DNA of 7,834 nt from Firmicutes bacterium UBA3871 (GTDB lineage: Bacteria > Bacillota > Clostridia > Peptostreptococcales > Anaerovoracaceae). The stretch is from the NCBI GenBank assembly GCA_002392265.1, contig DGGP01000046.1, forward strand, positions 1 through 7,834. Direction: 5' to 3'. Position numbers and translations under genes: made by a program. The notes beneath the pieces were generated by a model. It was not told the origin of the DNA. It saw only the letters and a list, made by a program, of their open reading frames with translations, and searched no databases. Below, in pieces: positions 1-6,626 of the stretch (the first letter of the stretch is position 1; each line of letters opens with the position of its first letter).

Positions 1-948
1 CGAAACATCAATCATGCTCTTCTTTGTCGCGTCCGTATAAGTCACAAAGCCCCCGCGGAAGCAGGCACTTATCCCGGGCACGTCCGTTATCGAGCCGGCA
101 AAGCGTCCGCCTGTAATGCTTTCTGCCGAAGCCAGGCTTAGTCTGTTCTCGATCAGGCGCTTGCCCACCACCGTTGCCAGTTCTTCGTCATCGGTGCTGT
201 AGACAAAGTCACCGACAATGTCCTTCACATCTGCTATCATGTCGTCAACGGCCATTCTTGCCTCTTCGAGCGTCTTCCGCTTGCTCGCAACGCGCAGTGT
301 CGTTTCGCGGGCCTTTGCATATGTAGCAAGGGTCGGATCCGTCTGACCGTTTATGAGGTCCAAAAGCTCCGTTTCGAGCGCAGATTCGCCGATTCCAAAT
401 GTCCTGATGTTTTTATAGAAAAGCACGCTTTCCTGACGCGCGCACAGATATGGACGCACTCTGTTTTCAAACATATAGGTCATCTCATGCGGCGGTCCCG
501 GCATGCAGATTGCCATTTTCCCGTTTTCCTCGAGAGCAAAGCCCGGAGCTGTGCCCTTTGGATTGTCAAATATGTGGGCTCTCTTTGGGAACCATGCCTG
601 CTTTATATTATTTTCGGTCATCTTGTGACCGCGCTTTGCAAAGTGAGACTCGAGTATCTCAAGCTGATCAGGCCAGAGCACCAGCTCATCGTGCAGAGCC
701 TTGCACACGGTTTCCTTTGTCAGGTCGTCCTGAGTCGGTCCGAGGCCTCCCGTTGTCAGAATCAAATCGCAGTCCCGGAAAATCTCGTGAACAAGCTCTT
801 CGAGGCGGGCTGTATTGTCACCCACGGTATAGTGATACATTACATCGTAGCCTATCATCTGAAGCTGCTGCGAAAGGTAAACCGAATTTGTATTTGTTAT
901 TGAGCCGAACAGTATTTCGGTTCCTACGGTCAAAATGGCTGTTTTCAT
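1..948 (-). CDS. cinA: CinA family protein (nicotinamide-nucleotide amidase / competence-damage inducible protein A), 3' end cut by window edge
   Basis: The frame is open from an ATG at 948 to the left edge: 316 codons with no stop. CinA proteins are usually about 410-420 residues, so roughly the last 100 are missing. Residues 4-170 are the MoCF-like (COG1058) domain, with TTGGLGPTQDD at 65-75 and MPGPPHEM at 149-156. A linker domain covers about 177-250, and the C-terminal amidase domain (PncC type) begins near 255 with AESITGG at 275-281, followed by GGFVTY. In characterised relatives the C-terminal domain deamidates nicotinamide mononucleotide using the serine of this motif, which is present here (S277). 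The N-terminal domain is linked to ADP-ribose pyrophosphatase activity. AGAGGA at 955-960, six bases upstream, supports the start. It is the last visible gene of the operon, 26 bases after pgsA. Family assignment is firm; which activities this copy retains is inferred. Confidence 0.96.
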   Translation of the reverse strand, partial: MKTAILTVGTEILFGSITNTNSVYLSQQLQMIGYDVMYHYTVGDNTARLEELVHEIFRDCDLILTTGGLGPTQDDLTKETVCKALHDELVLWPDQLEILESHFAKRGHKMTENNIKQAWFPKRAHIFDNPKGTAPGFALEENGKMAICMPGPPHEMTYMFENRVRPYLCARQESVLFYKNIRTFGIGESALETELLDLINGQTDPTLATYAKARETTLRVASKRKTLEEARMAVDDMIADVKDIVGDFVYSTDDEELATVVGKRLIENRLSLASAESITGGRFAGSITDVPGISACFRGGFVTYTDATKKSMIDVS

Positions 949-974
949 GGTTCATCCTCTGAATTATGCATAAA

Positions 975-1514
975 TTACATTGAAAAAACGGATCTGTTCT
1001 TGCTGATATATTCAAATCCGGAATAAACTGTCATTATCAGTGAAGCCCAGAGGAAAATATAGGCTCCGTAATAAATAACCTGCTCAAACATCGTCCCTGC
1101 CACAACCGGTATAAAGAGCATGAAAGGAACAGCAATCATCTGAAGTACGGTCTTTATCTTTCCGCTCATTGCAGCTGCCACAACTATTCCTTCTGCTGCG
1201 GCAACAGTTCTCATTCCCGCAACCGTAAACTCTCTGGCAAGTATTACTATCAGCATCCACGCCGGCATAAGGCCGTCTTCGATTAAAAGGCAGAATGCGG
1301 AATAAACCAAAACCTTGTCTGCGAGAGGGTCCATAATCTTTCCGAAATTGGTTACCAGATTATATTTACGGGCAATTTTGCCGTCAAGCATATCTGTAAG
1401 CGATGCAAGTATAAACAAAATAAATGCCGCAAGATACCATCCGAGCATGTAGCAGATTACAAACACGGGTACTGCCACAACCCTTGCAATTGTCAATTTA
1501 TTAGGTAAGTTCAT
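975..1514 (-). CDS. pgsA: CDP-diacylglycerol--glycerol-3-phosphate 3-phosphatidyltransferase
   Basis: This 179-residue integral membrane protein condenses CDP-diacylglycerol with glycerol-3-phosphate to give phosphatidylglycerol phosphate and CMP, the committed step to phosphatidylglycerol and cardiolipin. The CDP-alcohol phosphotransferase signature is complete: D41, D44, G45, A48, R49, G58, D62 and D66, which fits D-x2-D-G-x2-A-R-x8-G-x3-D-x3-D. The PgsA-type stretch with REF, GMR, AAAEG and GKIKT follows at about 94-122, which separates it from phosphatidylserine synthase and cardiolipin synthase relatives. Hydrophobic segments lie at about 10-39, 66-77, 84-93, 123-139 and 147-163. Length is normal for the family. 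The ATG overlaps the rimO stop as ATGA (1511-1514), and AAAGGA at 1521-1526 lies six bases upstream, so it is likely translated by coupling and by its own ribosome site. Confidence 0.97.
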   Translation of the reverse strand: MNLPNKLTIARVVAVPVFVICYMLGWYLAAFILFILASLTDMLDGKIARKYNLVTNFGKIMDPLADKVLVYSAFCLLIEDGLMPAWMLIVILAREFTVAGMRTVAAAEGIVVAAAMSGKIKTVLQMIAVPFMLFIPVVAGTMFEQVIYYGAYIFLWASLIMTVYSGFEYISKNRSVFSM

Positions 1515-2839
1515 ATCTTTTCCTTTCTGTGTATTCCGACAAGGTCGTAATCGAATGCATCTATAATTTCCACATTCACTATATCGCCGGGCGAAAGTGC
1601 CGCATCCGATGTGAATATAACCGAATTATCTATCTCCGGCGCATCATAGCGCGTTCTGCCGATGAAGGAGCCGTCTTCGTCTGCTTCCTCAACGATTGTT
1701 TCAAGTACCTTTCCGATTTTTGCTCTGTTCAAAGCAAGCGAAATTTCAACCTGCCTTGCCATTATCTTTTCGGCTCTTCTGACCTTTACGTCGTTTCGAA
1801 CCTGCGGGTGCATTTCGGCAGCCTCCGTGCCCTCTTCCTTTGAATAGGCAAAAACGCCGAGCCTTTCAAATCTCATCTCCTCGACAAATCTGTAAAGCTC
1901 TTCAAACTCAGCCTGCTTTTCACCCGGAAAGCCGGTAATCAATGTGGTCCTGATATGTATATCGGGCATTGCCCTTCGAAGCTTTCCAATCGTGTCCCTG
2001 ATGGTCATCGAGGTCGATCTGCGCTTCATCGCAGCGAGTATTTTATCCGAAGCGTGCTGTATCGGAATATCAATGTAGTGGCAAACCTTTGGCTGTGTTT
2101 TCATAACCTCAATCAGCTCATCGGTAATCCTGTCCTCATAGCAGTACATGAGTCTAACCCACTTAATGCCGTCAATTTCGCATATCTTTTTAAGCAGAGC
2201 CGTAAGCTTTGGCTCACCGTAGAGATCCATGCCGTAATAGGTCACATCCTGCGCTATCAGAATAATCTCCTTTGTTCCCCGCTTTGCAAGCTCAGCTGCC
2301 TCCTGCAGAACATCTTCCATCTTCTTTGAACGATATTTACCGCGAATTGCAGGGATTATACAGTAAGTGCACCTGTTGTCGCAGCCTTCGGCTATCTTTA
2401 ATGTCGCGGTATACGGATAATCTTCGATTTTCCTGTAGACATCCGATTCAAAGCCGCAAGGTGCACCGGATACCGATTTTACACGGCTCGTTTTCGCTTC
2501 TCTGCTGCTGAGCAGCTGAGGAAGCTTTGCATAATCATTAACACCGAGAAGTATATCTATTTCAGGCATCTCTTTGTAAAGCTCTTCGGCATATCTTTCT
2601 GTAAGGCATCCGCTGACAATCAGCGTTTTGCCTTCCTCGCGAAGCTCTGCAAGCTCAAGGATTCTCTCAATTGACTCCTTTTTTGCATCGTTAATGAAGC
2701 CGCAGGTATTGAGCATAACCGCATCGGCCTCTTTGATATCTTTTGTAATTTTATGCCCGCCTTTTTCAAGCAGACCCGCTGCTACCTGAGAATCGTTAAA
2801 ATTCTTCGGGCATCCTAATGTTTCAATATAGACCTTCAT
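1511..2839 (-). CDS. rimO: Ribosomal protein S12 methylthiotransferase RimO (radical SAM)
   Basis: This is a 442-residue cytosolic enzyme that, in characterised homologues, adds a methylthio group to the beta-carbon of a conserved aspartate of ribosomal protein S12. Three cysteines of the N-terminal UPF0004 domain are C10 (LGCPKN), C46 (NTCGF) and C78 (SGCLTE), ligands for the auxiliary 4Fe-4S cluster. The radical-SAM cluster motif is C153-DNR-C157-TY-C160, followed by IIPAIRGKYRS. Conserved SAM-domain stretches IDIPIQHASDKIL (257-269) and TTLITGFPGE (298-307) are present. A TRAM domain occupies about 373-437. The LGCPKN motif and overall pattern favour RimO over the tRNA enzymes MiaB and MtaB. 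It starts four bases after the ftsK stop with only a poor Shine-Dalgarno match, suggesting coupling to ftsK, and its stop overlaps the pgsA start. Confidence 0.97.
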   Translation of the reverse strand: MKVYIETLGCPKNFNDSQVAAGLLEKGGHKITKDIKEADAVMLNTCGFINDAKKESIERILELAELREEGKTLIVSGCLTERYAEELYKEMPEIDILLGVNDYAKLPQLLSSREAKTSRVKSVSGAPCGFESDVYRKIEDYPYTATLKIAEGCDNRCTYCIIPAIRGKYRSKKMEDVLQEAAELAKRGTKEIILIAQDVTYYGMDLYGEPKLTALLKKICEIDGIKWVRLMYCYEDRITDELIEVMKTQPKVCHYIDIPIQHASDKILAAMKRRSTSMTIRDTIGKLRRAMPDIHIRTTLITGFPGEKQAEFEELYRFVEEMRFERLGVFAYSKEEGTEAAEMHPQVRNDVKVRRAEKIMARQVEISLALNRAKIGKVLETIVEEADEDGSFIGRTRYDAPEIDNSVIFTSDAALSPGDIVNVEIIDAFDYDLVGIHRKEKI

Positions 2840-2843
2840 ATTT

Positions 2844-5354
2844 CTATTCTATATCCGCTGCCTCTGATTGAAGCTGCATAAACTCCTCCTGTGTCATCAG
2901 TACCTGGCGCGGTCTGGAACCGTCCGCAGGTCCAATTATGCCCCTTGCTTCCATCATATCCACTATACGTGCGGCACGATTGTAGCCTATTCTGAAGCGC
3001 CTCTGAAGCATTGATACGCTGGCCTGGCCGGTGGTTATAACAGTCTCGATTGCTTCGGAAAGCAGCTCATCACCGTCATCGTTAACACTTCCGGTGCTGC
3101 CACTGTTATCTATTGTCTTTATAACGTCGGACGAATATTCCGTCTCTACACCCTGGGCCTTTACATGCTCAAGGACCTTGTGCACCTCTCCGTCGGACAC
3201 GAAAGCGCCCTGAACTCGGACAGGCTGACCCATACCAAGCGGATTATAGAGCATATCGCCCTTGCCCACCAGCTTTTCGGCGCCGGTTTTGTCGAGAATT
3301 ACTCTCGAGTCTATCTGCGAGCTTACGGCAAAGGCTATCCTCGAAGGCACATTTGCCTTGATAAGCCCGGTTACTACATCCACCGAAGGTCTCTGTGTAG
3401 CCACAATCAGATGCATGCCCGCAGCTCTCGCCTTTTGAGCAAGCCTGCATATCGACTCCTCCACCTGACTCGGTGCCGCCATCATGAGATCGGCAAGCTC
3501 GTCGATAATAATGACAACCTGAGGAAGCACCAAATCCGGCTCCTGATTTGCCTTGACATATTCGTTATATGATTCGAGGTCTCTGACTTCAACCTCGGCA
3601 AACTTGCGATATCTGTCGTCCATCTCGGCAACCGCCCAGTTAAGAGCAGCAGCTGCCTTGGTTGGCTCTGTAACAACAGGAATCAGCAGATGCGGTATTC
3701 CGTTGTAATTTCCGAGCTCAACTACCTTTGGGTCAATCAAAACGAGTTTTACCTCGTCAGGCTTTGCTTTGTACAGGATGCTCAGGATTATGCTGTTTAC
3801 GCATACCGATTTTCCCGAACCGGTAGAGCCCGCAATCAAAAGATGCGGCATGCTCTTCAAATCGCCCACAATGGCATTGCCGGCAATGACTTTTCCGACA
3901 GCAAATGATATCTTTGACTTTGCAGACTTAAATTCCTTTGATCCTATGACATCTCTGAGTGTTACGACATTGATTTTGTCGTTTTCCACCTCGATACCTA
4001 CAGCAGCCTTACCCGGAATAGGAGCCTCTATTCTGATGCTCTTTGCCTCGAGATTCAGTGCAATATCATCGGCAAGACCTGTAATCTTGCTCACCTTTAC
4101 GCCCACAGCCGGCTGAATCTCATATCTCGTAACAGCCGGTCCCTGTGTCGCCGCAACGACCTTTGCGTCAACGTTAAAGTTGCGAAGTGTCTCTTCGAGC
4201 TTCGCTGCCTTTTGCCTTAATGTATTGTCGGCTGAAGCAGTGTTTCCCTTTGATTTGCTTAGCAGCTCAACAGACGGGAATTTGTAAGGCTTGTCGCTTA
4301 CTTTTGTATTGATTTCATCCTGCGAAAGCATTGCGCTTGCAGCCTCTTTTTTGCTGATCTTTTCAATCGGCTCACTCGGCTTTGGAGCAGACTTTTCAGG
4401 TGTACTCTCCGTCACCTTTCCGAACTCGTCGTAGACCTCGCCCGTTTCGGCATCTATCCTGCCTTCGCCCTCTCCAAAGAGGTTGTCGATGTTCATGTAG
4501 CTTAATATATTTTCATGGCTCTTTGCTATTTTTGCCTTGTCATAAGAGGAAAGTCTCTCCTCCGCAGACGCTGCCGTAGCTGCGATTGCGCTTTCTATGC
4601 CCGATTGTTTTGAATGTTCCTCCGACGCTTTCTTTCGACGGTTCATTTCGGCATAGCGGGCTTCAACCTGCGCCTCAAGCCGCTTTTCCTCCTGCTCCTT
4701 TTCGTAAGCCTCCAGCTCTTCCTCGCGTTTAATTCTGCGCTCTATGCGGCGTACCTTGCCGTCCTCAAGGAACTGCGTGATAGGTGTGTTTATTATTAAA
4801 AGCAGGCAGATAATGACGCCCACGATTGCAATAATAACAAGCCCTGTTTTGCCTATCGCCTTTGCTATGAGAGACCCTATCAGCATTCCGACTATACCGC
4901 CGCTGGCCTTGTTTATGCCGTCAAAATAAAAGCCATTTAAAGCCTCGGTTGCAAAAGAAATGCTTGCCTCGTCGATATATCTTGCTGAATTGAGCAGCGC
5001 CGCCATGCAAAATATTAAAAGCATCAGTGTAAACGAGCGTCCTGTGATATGAACCGTTTTATTCAAAAAAAGCAGTATCCCGTACATTATCAGATAATAC
5101 GGAAGTACGTATGCGAGTATTCCAAAGCATCCAAAGAAGAAATCGTGAAGCACGGAGCCCACAATCCCGATTTTTGTGGTCTGAATGGCAAGCAGCAGCA
5201 AAACTCCGACAGCAATAATCAGAATCGAGGAAATTTCATCTCTTACCTTGCTGCCGGTTTTTGCGCGAACCTCCTTTTCGGTTCGCTTGCTCCTTGCAGT
5301 GCCTGTATTTTTCTTTTTGGATGAACTGTTTGAACTTCTTTTCTGTTCTGCCAT
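2844..5354 (-). CDS. ftsK: DNA translocase FtsK/SpoIIIE
   Basis: This 836-residue membrane-anchored hexameric motor pumps chromosomal DNA through the closing division or sporulation septum. A basic, Ser/Lys-rich N-terminus (1-40) precedes four or five hydrophobic segments (about 41-60, 73-97, 108-122, 153-169 and 171-189). A charged Glu/Arg-rich, probably coiled stretch runs 199-245, then a poorly conserved linker to about 355. The motor follows: alpha domain from about 370, Walker A GSTGSGKS at 509-516, Walker B VVIIIDEL at 613-620 (D618, E619) and VATQRPSVDV at 651-660. The gamma winged helix that reads orienting DNA motifs is at about 765-830, with GPADGSRPRQVL. Length suits the SpoIIIE/SftA-FtsK group, smaller than E. 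coli FtsK. The membrane anchor argues against soluble SftA. A near-perfect Shine-Dalgarno site fixes the start. Whether it serves division, sporulation or both cannot be told from sequence. Confidence 0.97.
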   Translation of the reverse strand: MAEQKRSSNSSSKKKNTGTARSKRTEKEVRAKTGSKVRDEISSILIIAVGVLLLLAIQTTKIGIVGSVLHDFFFGCFGILAYVLPYYLIMYGILLFLNKTVHITGRSFTLMLLIFCMAALLNSARYIDEASISFATEALNGFYFDGINKASGGIVGMLIGSLIAKAIGKTGLVIIAIVGVIICLLLIINTPITQFLEDGKVRRIERRIKREEELEAYEKEQEEKRLEAQVEARYAEMNRRKKASEEHSKQSGIESAIAATAASAEERLSSYDKAKIAKSHENILSYMNIDNLFGEGEGRIDAETGEVYDEFGKVTESTPEKSAPKPSEPIEKISKKEAASAMLSQDEINTKVSDKPYKFPSVELLSKSKGNTASADNTLRQKAAKLEETLRNFNVDAKVVAATQGPAVTRYEIQPAVGVKVSKITGLADDIALNLEAKSIRIEAPIPGKAAVGIEVENDKINVVTLRDVIGSKEFKSAKSKISFAVGKVIAGNAIVGDLKSMPHLLIAGSTGSGKSVCVNSIILSILYKAKPDEVKLVLIDPKVVELGNYNGIPHLLIPVVTEPTKAAAALNWAVAEMDDRYRKFAEVEVRDLESYNEYVKANQEPDLVLPQVVIIIDELADLMMAAPSQVEESICRLAQKARAAGMHLIVATQRPSVDVVTGLIKANVPSRIAFAVSSQIDSRVILDKTGAEKLVGKGDMLYNPLGMGQPVRVQGAFVSDGEVHKVLEHVKAQGVETEYSSDVIKTIDNSGSTGSVNDDGDELLSEAIETVITTGQASVSMLQRRFRIGYNRAARIVDMMEARGIIGPADGSRPRQVLMTQEEFMQLQSEAADIE

Positions 5355-5360
5355 TTAGTA

Positions 5361-5366
5361 CCTCCT
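5361..5366 (-). promoter_or_regulatory. ftsK ribosome binding site overlapping the uppP stop codon
   Basis: On the minus strand AGGAGG lies six bases before the ftsK ATG at 5354 and extends to AGGAGGT if base 5360 is counted. The uppP stop codon TAG (5365-5367) supplies its first two bases, so ribosomes terminating on uppP finish on top of the ftsK initiation site. This arrangement favours coupled translation of the two genes. Confidence 0.9.
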
Positions 5367-6201
5367 AAATTGCGAGCATTGCATATCCCGCAACCAGTAT
5401 GCCGATAGTCCATGTGTATATTGAAAAATAGATGAGCTTCTTTCTTGAAACAATGCGTATCATCGCTTTAATCGCAACAAGGCCCGATACTGCGGCTACA
5501 ATGACGCCTAAAAGACAAGGACCTGCAAGCGACATGTCCATTCCTTCCTCGAAAAGATCGGGAATCTCCAAAACGATTGACCCGAGAATTGAAGGAATTG
5601 AAATCAGGAACGCAAACTTTACGGCAAACTCTCTTTTCAGTCCGCCGGAAAGGCTTCCCACGAGTGTCGAACCCGAACGTGATACGCCCGGGCAGATTGC
5701 AATTCCCTGCATTATGCCTACAAAAATAGCGGTACGCCATTTCATCTGCATAACTTCATACTTGCCCTTTCCGAACTTTTCCGAAAGCCACATTATCGTT
5801 CCTGTAAAAACCAGTCCTATTCCTATTGCGACCAGCTTTGAATAAAGCGATTCGAAAAAGTCTTCAAACAGCAGTCCTATGATTGCCGTAGGAATAGTTG
5901 CAACAATTATCATAAATCCCAGTCTGCGCGTTTCGCAGCAGTTAATTCTCGGTCCTTTGCCTGTGCAAATGTCACGAATCGTATAGCACAGCTCTTTTAA
6001 AAGCGCCCATATATCCTTTGCATAAGCAATAAAGACCGAAATCAGGGTGCCCAAATGCATTAAAACCGTGAATGCGAGAACATTATCACTTTCGATTTTG
6101 AAAAAGTACTGCAAAAGTGCCAGATGGCCCGAGCTTGAAATAGGTAAAAACTCAGCGAGTCCCTGAACCAGACCCAGCACTACTGCCTGAAAATAACTCA
6201 T
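5365..6201 (-). CDS. uppP: Undecaprenyl-diphosphatase (BacA family)
   Basis: This 278-residue polytopic membrane protein dephosphorylates undecaprenyl pyrophosphate so the lipid carrier can be reused for peptidoglycan and other wall polymers; overproduction gives bacitracin resistance in many bacteria. The first BacA motif lies at 13-26: Q13-GLA-E17-FLPISSSG-H26, matching the (E/Q)xxxE form. The second is PGVSRSGST at 171-179, with the catalytic arginine at R175. Several hydrophobic helices cover the rest, ending near the C-terminus. I place the start at ATG 6201 because GGAG at 6211-6214 sits nine bases upstream. An in-frame TTG at 6216 would give 283 residues but lacks a ribosome site and would include the Shine-Dalgarno sequence in the coding region. 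It is the first gene of the operon, ten bases before ftsK. Confidence 0.97.
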   Translation of the reverse strand: MSYFQAVVLGLVQGLAEFLPISSSGHLALLQYFFKIESDNVLAFTVLMHLGTLISVFIAYAKDIWALLKELCYTIRDICTGKGPRINCCETRRLGFMIIVATIPTAIIGLLFEDFFESLYSKLVAIGIGLVFTGTIMWLSEKFGKGKYEVMQMKWRTAIFVGIMQGIAICPGVSRSGSTLVGSLSGGLKREFAVKFAFLISIPSILGSIVLEIPDLFEEGMDMSLAGPCLLGVIVAAVSGLVAIKAMIRIVSRKKLIYFSIYTWTIGILVAGYAMLAI

Positions 6202-6210
6202 TGTCGTAAT

Positions 6211-6214
6211 CTCC
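6211..6214 (-). promoter_or_regulatory. uppP ribosome binding site (decides the start)
   Basis: GGAG on the minus strand lies nine bases upstream of ATG 6201. It overlaps the alternative TTG codon at 6214-6216, which itself is preceded only by an A/T-rich stretch with no purine-rich match. This is the reason for choosing the ATG. Confidence 0.75.
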
Positions 6215-6259
6215 AATCATGCTTTAAAAATATATGATGTGCATACCACACCAACCTAA

Positions 6260-6287
6260 ATTATAACATTTTACACTACTTTTTGAA
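6260..6287 (-). promoter_or_regulatory. Promoter of the uppP-ftsK-rimO-pgsA-cinA operon (extended -10)
   Basis: On the minus strand a perfect TATAAT lies at 6260-6265 and is preceded by TGT at 6266-6268, giving the extended -10 form TGnTATAAT. Sixteen bases upstream of the hexamer is TTCAAA (6282-6287), a 4/6 match to the -35 consensus. Transcription should start near 6253, leaving a leader of about 50 bases before the uppP ATG. The element begins only six bases past the rpmF terminator T-tract. The leader shows no riboswitch-sized structure. This is read by eye; no start site has been measured. Confidence 0.8.
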
Positions 6288-6293
6288 ATAGGT

Positions 6294-6329
6294 AAAAAAA
6301 ATAAAACGGCACCGCAAAATGCGATGCCG
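6294..6329 (-). terminator. Rho-independent terminator after rpmF
   Basis: On the minus strand CGGCATCGC (6321-6329) pairs with GCGGTGCCG (6307-6315) around a five-base loop ATTTT, giving a nine-pair stem with one T-G wobble. It is followed by TTTTATTTTTTTT (6294-6306). The stem begins 18 bases after the rpmF stop. The T-tract lies on one side only, so it acts on minus-strand transcription and ends rpmF, and probably ackA readthrough, messages before the uppP promoter. Confidence 0.95.
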
Positions 6330-6347
6330 ATTCATTCAAATAAACAA

Positions 6348-6527
6348 TTAAGCCTGGTTTACTACGTCCTTACCATCATAGTAACCGCAGTTAGGACAAA
6401 CTCTGTGCGGAAGCTTTGCTTCGTGGCACTGTGGACAAGTTGAAAGTCCGGGAGCTGTCATCTTCATATTCTGAGACTTTCTGCTGTCTCTCTTTGCCTT
6501 TGATGTTCTTCTCTTTGGTACTGCCAT
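6348..6527 (-). CDS. rpmF: 50S ribosomal protein L32 (zinc-binding form)
   Basis: This short gene encodes 59 residues starting [16 protein letters not shown], the typical L32 N-terminus (AVPKRR, then a basic helix). Two Cys pairs, C31-PQ-C34 and C44-PN-C47, form the zinc ribbon, so this is the zinc-dependent C+ type rather than the Cys-less paralogue some bacteria induce under zinc starvation. L32 is a small structural protein of the large ribosomal subunit. AAGGAGGTG (6535-6543) is a near-perfect Shine-Dalgarno site with AGGAGG nine bases before the ATG. It has its own consensus promoter directly after ackA and is followed by a strong terminator. In many Firmicutes rpmF is preceded by a DUF177 (YceD) gene and followed by plsX; neither is present here. 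Confidence 0.97.
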   Translation of the reverse strand: MAVPKRRTSKAKRDSRKSQNMKMTAPGLSTCPQCHEAKLPHRVCPNCGYYDGKDVVNQA

Positions 6528-6593
6528 GTGGTTACACCTCCTTACGCGAGCATTATCTATGTAATGTCTTTTTTACAAATTCGCAACATTGAT

Positions 6594-6623
6594 ATTATAT
6601 ATGCTGGCACCATCATTTGTCAA
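6594..6623 (-). promoter_or_regulatory. Consensus sigma-70/sigma-A promoter of rpmF
   Basis: On the minus strand TTGACA (6618-6623) and TATAAT (6594-6599) are both perfect hexamers, separated by 18 bases. The -35 starts three bases after the ackA stop codon. The expected start near 6587 gives a leader of about 60 bases before rpmF. Such a full consensus suits a constitutively high-output ribosomal protein gene. No operator or terminator-like structure of note is seen in the leader. Confidence 0.88.
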
Positions 6624-6626
6624 CAA

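Noticed and set aside
450..962. Long plus-strand open frame (170 codons) across the start of cinA
   Set aside because: It is antisense to a clear CinA frame, has no recognisable domain and shows low-complexity, Arg/Ser/Cys-rich composition typical of a reverse-strand shadow.
6155..6220. Small minus-strand frame from ATG 6220 (22 codons) overlapping the uppP start, a possible leader peptide
   Set aside because: It has no Shine-Dalgarno site, runs out of frame into uppP coding sequence, and its content is dictated by the uppP N-terminus.
6202..6259. uppP leader considered as a riboswitch or attenuator
   Set aside because: It is only about 50 bases and A/T rich, with no stable stem or competing terminator structure visible.
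6551..6574. Hairpin CATTA/TAATG followed by six T on the plus strand, a possible plus-strand terminator in the rpmF leader
   Set aside because: The stem is only five base pairs and mostly A/T, and there is no plus-strand gene for it to terminate.
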